Assembly: GCF_001039355.2 (NCBI RefSeq)
Contig: NW_019775697.1
Span: 56,163 to 82,032, forward strand
DNA: 25,870 nucleotides
Direction: 5' to 3'
Origin: Lingula anatina
Taxonomy: Eukaryota; Brachiopoda; Lingulata; Lingulida; Lingulidae
Positions 20,901 to 25,870 of this stretch are shown here, piece after piece (the first letter of the stretch is position 1; every line of letters starts with the position of its first letter). The position numbers and the translations under genes are program-made. Below the pieces are notes generated by a model that was not told the origin of the DNA, searched no databases, and worked only from the letters and a program-made list of their open reading frames with translations.

Positions 20901-21826
20901 CAGGCATCTTGATTTTGCTGTCAGAAGACAGTTAAAAAGTAGAGGATAGATCAACAAAGATAAATTGGAAGACTGTCAAAAAATATCTCCGGATCCCCTG
21001 GAGATGGTCATTATATTGTAGCTGTGTAGCTTACATGTATGTCTTATACATGGCAAAACTAATTTACTACTTCAGAAGTTAAAACATTTAGTTTTAAATC
21101 CCACTTTGAAGATAAATGTAACTAAAACTATGTCAGCTGCATTGCTGTAATAGTCTGAATTACTGTCTGCCATTAAGGTGCTCTGAGAATGAGGATGACA
21201 GTGAAGAAGGTGATATTTCCACCATTGGTGATGATGTAGAATCCACTGGTAAGTTGTATTTTTCTTTGTTTTTCCTTTATTTGCTGCTACTTAACATATC
21301 TTTTTTTTAAATTGTTATTCAAAACCTACAGTATGTGGCCAGAATACAGCAAAATGCATAACTGCTAATGGTATATTCAAAGAGACAAAAGAGACCCTGT
21401 TCTTTTTGAATTAATAACAGACAGTTGAAAAAAATTTACATTTTGATGTGTTAATATGTTTTGTTTTAAGAACTAAGCTTCCTGGTAATTCTTTGGGTTT
21501 AATTCTCTAGATTTTTCATTGATATACAAGAAAAGCCGATCCTTCACTGATACAAGAGTTACCCAAAATTTCCAGATAACATTGGTAAGAACACATCAGT
21601 TAGTTTCTTTATATTTTGAACAAATTTTCCTTAAAACAGTTATATTTTAGTACATATTAGAAAAAAACAAGAAATGGCCAAGCAAATTTTTATTGCTCTT
21701 TGTTGTACTGTTCAGAATTTATGATATAACAAGTCATGCTTTAGGTGGAGAGCATCCCAGAGTTGGAAGAAATCTATACATTGGTGCTGCATTTTACCAC
21801 TGACAGTAATTATGAACCTGTAAAAG
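9776..21826 (+). CDS. AP5B1: AP-5 complex subunit beta-1, partial at both ends
   Basis: AP5B1 is the beta-type large subunit of the AP-5 adaptor, which works with SPG11 and SPG15 on late endosomes/lysosomes. Thirteen phase-consistent GT-AG exons give about 452 codons: 9776-9850, 10048-10191, 10513-10660, 10949-11102, 11407-11496, 11704-11839, 12188-12323, 12665-12771, 13555-13627, 20777-20843, 21178-21248, 21511-21584, 21745-21826. Recognition rests on collinear matches to the family as I recall it: LGDGLFTKNEEELLLSHL, AHPKFAPHLIDFL, IRDRARFYYAVLTNL and then PELEEIYTLVLHF. The first exons are the alpha-solenoid trunk; the last two start the ear. Vertebrate AP5B1 is about 880 residues, so roughly the first 40% and last 20% are absent. 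The exon at 21178 encodes an acidic linker. Exon 1 is phase 0, so it cannot take the phase-1 end of TEP1 (the joint would read Gly-Asn-stop). Confidence 0.82.
10748..10774. repeat. Poly-T run (27)
   Basis: An uninterrupted run of 27 T in the intron between the AP5B1 exons at 10513 and 10949. The length is likely to vary and to be error-prone in the assembly. Confidence 0.9.
11177..11264. repeat. Perfect 44-bp tandem duplication
   Basis: Two identical head-to-tail 44-bp copies (11177-11220 and 11221-11264), starting TTGGAAAATATGTAATTTTT, lie in the AP5B1 intron after exon 4. Perfect identity points to a recent duplication or an assembly artefact. Confidence 0.9.
11957..11988. repeat. (AT)16 microsatellite followed by T run
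   Basis: Sixteen AT dinucleotides run into about ten T, inside the AP5B1 intron between the exons at 11704 and 12188. A second long T run follows near 12015. Confidence 0.9.
12851..12914. repeat. Decayed foldback related to the element at 13662
   Basis: The outer CCCAT/ATGGG and inner GTCTTGTAAGATG...AGGAATTT arms pair imperfectly with AATTCCTATAGGATCTTATGGGAC. The CCTATAGGATC core motif is shared with the near-perfect foldback 750 bases downstream, so both probably come from one family. Further CCTATAGAG and CATATAGGAA pieces continue to about 12985. Confidence 0.6.
13662..13772. repeat. Near-perfect foldback element, 55-bp arms, 1-nt spacer (MITE-like)
   Basis: The arms 13662-13716 and 13718-13772 are reverse complements with one mismatch and a single base between them. 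They begin and end with ACGAAAAAGT/ACTTTTTCGT. Each arm is built from repeated CCTATAGGAT, itself palindromic. The element lies 35 bases after the donor of AP5B1 exon 9. No target-site duplication or coding capacity is obvious. It would form a long hairpin in pre-mRNA. Confidence 0.9.
13800..16062. other. Intronic AT-rich DNA, no gene seen
   Basis: Open frames here (for example 14428-14706 on both strands) have AT-driven composition and no splice-supported continuation. Part of this stretch would be the 3' UTR and downstream sequence of the minus-strand gene, but no AATAAA on the minus strand is obvious near its stop. A run of 11 G sits at 15187-15197. Confidence 0.5.
16063..17251 (-). CDS. 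Nested antisense gene of unknown function, 3 exons, Ser/Pro-rich
   Basis: Exon 1 is 17251-16857, exon 2 is 16462-16175 and exon 3 is 16099-16063 with a TAA stop. All junctions are GT-AG and phase 2, giving 239 codons. The ATG at 17251 has a purine at -3 and G at +4, and an in-frame TGA lies two codons upstream, so this start is well supported. The product is hydrophilic and probably disordered: exon 1 is Ser/Gln/Lys-rich and ends in EFQFQPEELNFALLKCDD; exon 2 has VPLSPIKECPAKKSLRKP and a PVRPPVPPPTP stretch. No domain, signal peptide or membrane segment is seen. The two long exons are clearly GC-richer than their surroundings, which supports coding. The gene lies wholly within an AP5B1 intron on the opposite strand. 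The short last exon is the least certain part. Confidence 0.55.
18623..18661. repeat. (ATGT)n microsatellite
   Basis: Nine to ten uninterrupted ATGT units in the large AP5B1 intron. Confidence 0.92.
19857..19930 (+). repeat. Dispersed repeat, copy 1
   Basis: It carries AACACCTGTTTTAAAAAA and, about 45 bases later, CCAGCAAAATAAATGCAGAT. The same two blocks at similar spacing recur at 21932-22003, so both are copies of one interspersed element. Confidence 0.7.
20194..20603. repeat. Minisatellite with two unit lengths (79 and 47 bp)
   Basis: Six head-to-tail units occur in the order 79, 79, 47, 79, 47, 79, starting at 20194, 20273, 20352, 20399, 20478 and 20525. The short unit lacks an internal 32-bp block (GAGAATCTCTGATTACTGAA and the bases after it) but is otherwise the same. 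Units differ by only a few substitutions. The array ends 173 bases before AP5B1 exon 10. Confidence 0.92.
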
Positions 21827-22764
21827 GTAGGAATGAAAGAGATCAGTTTTGTTCGCTTTACCATGACATGGCATCATTGGTATATTACAAATAAATTACA
21901 TATGAAGTTTTATTACATATAGAATTTTAGCAACACCTGTTTTAAAAAAAGGCATGCCAGTAATAAATGCTCTTATTTTCCAGCAAAATAAATGCAGATT
22001 TTATTTGCCCTATTTAATTTTTTTTTTTTAATGCAGCACATCTATATGTATTTTTCTTAAATTCGTGGTAAAATGGACAAATGCATATGAATTGGAATTC
22101 TTCCATTAAAATGTTTTCACCTCACAAATTACTTCTTTTGGTATATTGTGGCAGTGTCTGATATTTTTTATCCCCTTATTATTTGTCTTGTTTTAAAATA
22201 AAGTTTTTATGTACAGACGCAACCTTGAATTATTCAACCAATTTCATGAATTAAATTATCCTTTAAATGTGTTTCAAAGTCTTTTTGCTGTTCACAAACG
22301 TATTCCAGTCTAAGGAATATCAGTAATTCTTTTACATTTGTGCCACAATTATTATACCCATTGCATGAAAGGAGATTGTCAACAATACCCCTTAAAATAC
22401 AGTTTTGTGCTTAAAAAAAGGAATAAAAAAAATCCCAAAACTTCATTCTGTAGTGTTTTAATTGGAAGTTGGTCTTATTAATTATAAACTTAAATAATGC
22501 CTGCATGAAAATGTCACAGTTCTCTTCTTGGCACCTGTGGTAATTATATTGTATCATGTAAAGTAAAGTGAGTGGGTGTGACAGCTGCAGCTGTATCATA
22601 CGCCTCAACTGACAGATGTTCTTTATAGGAAGAGGGTGGGAAGAGAACATGAACAATCCGAATGAAATGAAATTCCCTATTTTATATACTGAGTGAGCCA
22701 CTGTCTGAACTGGCCATCAGCTGGTACATGTACCATCATTGACAGTGTTTGAGTGCACATTTTT
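21827..22764. other. Sequence after the last AP5B1 exon, no exon seen
   Basis: The donor GTAGGA at 21827 opens an intron whose acceptor I cannot identify in the window. A strong pyrimidine tract with CAG at 22034-22036 would add only 11 codons before a stop, next to a dispersed repeat. The remainder of the AP5B1 ear is not found. Confidence 0.55.
21932..22003 (+). repeat. Dispersed repeat, copy 2
   Basis: Second copy of the element at 19857-19930. The blocks AACACCTGTTTTAAAAAA and CCAGCAAAATAAATGCAGAT are conserved; the middle has diverged. Confidence 0.7.
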
Positions 22765-23310
22765 ATGTACAGACACAGATGTGTCTGTACATATTGCCAT
22801 CACCTGCGTCTGTTGTCGCCGCCGATGCCGGCGCCGTGCACTTTCCTTGTAAACACGATAAGTGGAAGACAGTTTTACTTTTTGGCTTTATATTTACAGA
22901 GCTGATGAATATTCATAAGACGCAGGTCAAGTTCGAAAATCAGCATGATTGGGCTATTATTGTAGAAGTTATGCTGTTTTTTCACTTTTCAGCATATATG
23001 CAACTCTGTAAACACATTTAAAGGAAAACCGTTAGGTCTGTTGTCATGAAATTCACAGGAATAATCAATCTTACTAAAACACAGGTCAAGTTCGAAAATC
23101 GGCATGATCGGGCCACTATTTTAGTAGTTATGCTGTTTTTTTCATTTTTCAGCATATATGCAACACTGTAAACACAATATAAGAAAAACAGATGGGCCAA
23201 TTGTCATTAAACTCACAGGACTGGTCAATTTTACTAAAATGCGGGTTGAGATTGAAAATTAGCATAATCGGGTCATTGTTTAAGAAGATATGCTGTTTTT
23301 TCACATTTCC
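22765..23310 (+). repeat. Interspersed repeat R1 with 159-bp internal units
   Basis: It begins with a palindrome (TGTACAGACAC...GTGTCTGTACA), then a CpG-rich stretch around 22800-22845, then three diverging units beginning CAGGTCAAGTTCGAAAATC at 22923, 23082 and 23242. An open frame of 90 codons (22749-23021) spans the first part and resembles the frame in R2. I do not recognise a protein family, and I treat this as a transposable-element-derived repeat. Confidence 0.75.
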
Positions 23311-23384
23311 TCAAATTCAATTCTTAGGCATGTTAACAGTCTCATTATTGAACTAATAAGCTACGTAAAAGTGTTTGTTTGACA

Positions 23385-23682
23385 TTTCCTTCATCTTTAC
23401 AACATTGTTAGCTGATCATGTAAAAATGATGGTAAACTTGTTATCGTGTAGTGTGTAATAAAGTGTCAAAAATGGAAATAAACTCATATCATTGCTGTTT
23501 GTCAGATTCAATCATTCACTATGTTCAGAATCTCAGAATGGAAGAAATTGGACATTTATCACTGTTCTATTGATATTTTTCACATCTCATCAATTTTCTT
23601 AGTTGATCATATAAAAATGGCGGTAACCTGTTAATTTTGTTTTATGTTAAAAAAGTGTTAAAAATGGAAATAAACCCATTTT
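23385..23682 (+). repeat. Two diverged copies of a ~100-bp unit, 191 bp apart
   Basis: TTAGCTGATCATGTAAAAAT at 23408 and TTAGTTGATCATATAAAAAT at 23599 start similar blocks, each ending in AAAAATGGAAATAAAC. The pair lies between repeats R1 and R2 and may be part of the same composite element. Confidence 0.65.
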
Positions 23683-23944
23683 AGAACAGTGCAGTCTTGT
23701 TTACATTTTGGCATTTTTAAGGTGTGACTTTGAAGTTCCATGGGCCTAAAAACCTTTGTTAGACACGTTTTCTGTTTGTCCATGATACTTATATTTTATT
23801 ATTAAAAATTGATGGTCATAATGCTGTTAAACATTATGTAATATTGTATCAAAATTTAAAAAAAAAACTATTTTGGGCAGTGCTCCCATGATGACCATTT
23901 AAGAAAAATCATGTCACTTAATGTTCTCAAACAGTACAGTTAAT

Positions 23945-24306
23945 ATGTACAGATGTGTCTGTACATATTGCCATCACCTGTGTCTGTCGTCGCCGGCGCT
24001 GTCGCCAGCGCCGTGCACTTTCATTGTAAACACGATAAGTGGAAGGCAGTTTTACTTTTTGGCTGTATATTTACTGAGCTGATGAATATTAATAAAATGC
24101 AGGTCAAATTCGAAAATCAGCATGATGGGGCCATTATTGTAGAAGTTATGCTGTTTTTTCACTTTTCAGCATATATGCAACACTGTAAACACATTTCAAA
24201 GAAAACCTATAGGCCTGTTGTCATGAAACTCACAGGAGTAATTGATCTTACTATACACAGGTTAAGTTCGAACATTGGCATGATCCGGCCACTATTTTAG
24301 TAGTTA
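23945..24306 (+). repeat. Interspersed repeat R2, truncated second copy
   Basis: It is collinear with R1 from the TGTACAGA palindrome through the CpG-rich part and the first internal unit, then into the second unit, and stops near 24306 where a different repeat begins. The open frame 23953-24300 (115 codons) parallels the R1 frame with mostly conservative differences. Direct orientation is the same as R1, 1180 bp away. Confidence 0.75.
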
Positions 24307-24309
24307 CGG

Positions 24310-24475
24310 TAAAGTGCCATGAATTTCGAACAGCTCTTGAATTTCGAAAGATCTTAAAATCGGCTGTCTGGAGTTTTTTCTGGACCATGAATTTCGGCCA
24401 GTAAGCAATTTTGTGCGATTTTGATTTCGTGAATTTCGTACACCTTAAAATCGGCCACCGGGCTTTTTTCACGCT
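24310..24475. repeat. ~91-bp tandem repeat with GAATTTCG motifs
   Basis: GAATTTCG occurs four times in about 120 bases, and CTTAAAATCGGC recurs at 24353 and 24444, giving a period of about 91. A TATAAAG string at 24476-24482 follows directly and could be a TATA box, but nothing else supports a promoter. Confidence 0.6.
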
Positions 24476-24514
24476 TATAAAGATCTAACAGTCGGCAATG
24501 TTGCCCTAGCGTAC

Positions 24515-24795
24515 CTTTACCTGAGTACTACGTGTGCGGCCCAAGGTGCAAGATAACGATCGGTACAGTTAGTTTAGGACGCTAAACAACATCGTCATAT
24601 CCATTCATTCAGATAACAGGAGAATCTATTAAGAGTTGTACTGTCGGGCTGTTGTTTCTTTACCGTAGTATTCGGTGTGAGATAGCGATCGGTAGTTTTG
24701 CTGAGGCGCACAATAGCATTGTTAACAGTAGAGACTTCAGTAACAGAACAAAAGAGCAATATTAAGAGCTGCAATAAAGATTACCATTATTGCTT
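24515..24795. repeat. Diverged 143-bp tandem duplication
   Basis: CTTTACCTGAGTA at 24515 and CTTTACCGTAGTA at 24658 open two copies. They also share AGATA(A/G)CGATCGGTA and ATTAAGAG(T/C)TG(T/C)A in the same order. Divergence is substantial, so the duplication is old. Confidence 0.55.
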
Positions 24796-24796
24796 T

Positions 24797-25145
24797 CTTG
24801 TCTCGCTCAGATCGTTCACGGTCTCCCGCTGACGATCTTCCGCTAATGAAGTCCCTTGAAATGTACAAAAGAAATGAAAAATATTTTTAAAAATTATAAA
24901 TTCCAATGGGGAGGGAGGGTTAAAAACAATCGAGAACGATCTCCGGCTGATGATCTTCCGCAAACGAAAGCCACCGAACGAGTATGAGCTTTCTCGTTTC
25001 ACCCGGATTGCAAACGATCTCCCGATGACGATACAAAAATTGCGTTCTCGTCTCGCCCTTTGACTTACGAAGTCTCTTTAACAAATATGAAAATTGCCTC
25101 CTGGTCTCTCTCGGATTGCGAACGATCTCTCGCTGAAAATTTGAA
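24797..25145. repeat. CpG-rich degenerate repeat block
   Basis: The core (A)ACGATCTCCCGCTGACGATC and variants recur near 24822, 24940, 25017 and 25124, flanked by TCTCGTCTCGCYC-like and CGAAGTC motifs. Spacing is irregular (118, 77, 107). CpG is far denser here than elsewhere in the window. On the minus strand two overlapping frames (24787-25002, 24920-25162) show recurring REIVxNPxETR-like peptides, a direct consequence of the DNA repeat. Confidence 0.6.
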
Positions 25146-25870
25146 ATATTTCTTTTTGTCAATCAGCTTTGTCAGTATGAAGGTCCGGAAGGTGTCCCCT
25201 TTTACAAATTGGCCTGTAGTTTGCTTAGAGTGTTTTGTGCCGCATGAAGGTCACTCTTGTCACTGCTGCATACGGCGTGGAATGTGTATCTTAAGAGCGC
25301 GTCCATGAGAAAGCCAGACAGATCAGTCAGAAGGTGGCAAGGTGGGGGTCAGCAGATTTTAATAATTTTTGGTGTGGTAAACCATCAACATAAAAGATAT
25401 TGTGAGCCACTGGCTTTCTTATTTTGGATCATTAGTTTTAGAGATATGGGGGCAGATCTTTTATTGGCAATTTTGCCAAAATATAGCACTTTTTAGCTCT
25501 TGAAAAGTTATAATTTTAAATATTCTTTTAAAAAATCATGTACAGCATAAGGAATTATTAAGGTAAGCCACATGATAGGTTAAGGAAAGACCTTTAATAC
25601 CCAGTACAGATTTTTTGAAAAGGCACTGTCATGACCACACAAGGTTGATTCTAATAAGGCATGTTTTCCGTATGCTTGACCCCCTCCCCTTCTTTAAATG
25701 CACACAACTTCTTTTTTGCAGGTTTTATCCATATAATTTTGGTATGTGCTGATAGAAAAGGGTTGAAAAATAAATTTTGTAAAATAAAATCTGTGTTAAA
25801 CCTTGTAAAATAAGAACTACAACAATTTTAAAAAGGGCCTAAAAACGAATATTTTTATACTACTTAAATG
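25146..25870. other. No gene or clear repeat seen
   Basis: Short open frames (25060-25308, 25257-25496) lack recognisable motifs or splice support. Composition returns to AT-rich towards the window end. Confidence 0.5.

Noticed and set aside
2335-21826. One large TEP1-AP5B1 fusion gene
   Set aside because: TEP1 exon 17 ends in phase 1 and AP5B1 exon 1 starts in phase 0; joining them gives a stop after two codons. The domains are also unrelated and both are truncated.
22037-22072. Terminal AP5B1 exon after a strong pyrimidine tract (phase fits, 11 codons then stop)
   Set aside because: It would remove nearly the whole ear domain, does not resemble the family, and lies next to a dispersed repeat.
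24787-25162. Minus-strand protein with REIVxNPxETR repeats
   Set aside because: The peptide repeats fall in two different frames and follow from the underlying DNA repeat; no splice or start support.

Overview
The window is AT-rich nuclear DNA from an animal. It has small exons split by GT-AG introns, microsatellites, foldback elements and dispersed repeats. The gene content (a TEP1-type vault/telomerase protein and the AP-5 adaptor subunit beta-1, both intron-rich) together with the repeats suggests an invertebrate, plausibly a lophotrochozoan such as a mollusc. That assignment is an inference and no marker here proves it.

Layout. (1) 1-2221: mostly structureless AT-rich DNA that opens with a short fragment resembling the endonuclease of a non-LTR retrotransposon. 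(2) A single N at 2222. (3) 2335-9322, plus strand: 17 consecutive in-frame exons of a TEP1-like gene, covering the C-terminal half of the TROVE/vWA module, DUF4062, a NACHT NTPase with clear Walker A and B motifs, and the helical region after NACHT. The N-terminus and the expected C-terminal WD40 propeller are not present. (4) A second single N at 9590, followed immediately by a 40-nt sequence that also occurs at 2063-2102. (5) 9776-21826, plus strand: 13 in-frame exons of AP5B1, lacking both the N-terminal part and the C-terminal ear. (6) The 7.1-kb AP5B1 intron (13628-20776) contains a minus-strand gene model of three exons (about 239 codons, unrecognised, Ser/Pro-rich), a near-perfect 55-bp-arm foldback and, close to its 3' end, a minisatellite with two unit lengths. 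(7) 21827-25870: no convincing AP5B1 exon, but several repeat families: two copies of a repeat with 159-bp internal units, a 191-bp-spaced duplication, 91-bp and 143-bp tandem repeats, and a CpG-rich degenerate repeat block.

TEP1 and AP5B1 have unrelated jobs (vault/telomerase RNP; late-endosomal AP-5 coat). They meet here at the N at 9590, with TEP1 losing its 3' half and AP5B1 its 5' half. The exon phases do not allow a direct fusion. The simplest reading is a scaffolding join at a repeat; a real genomic rearrangement is the interesting alternative. I found no clear new multi-gene system. The strongest leads are this junction, the nested antisense gene and the repeat architectures.
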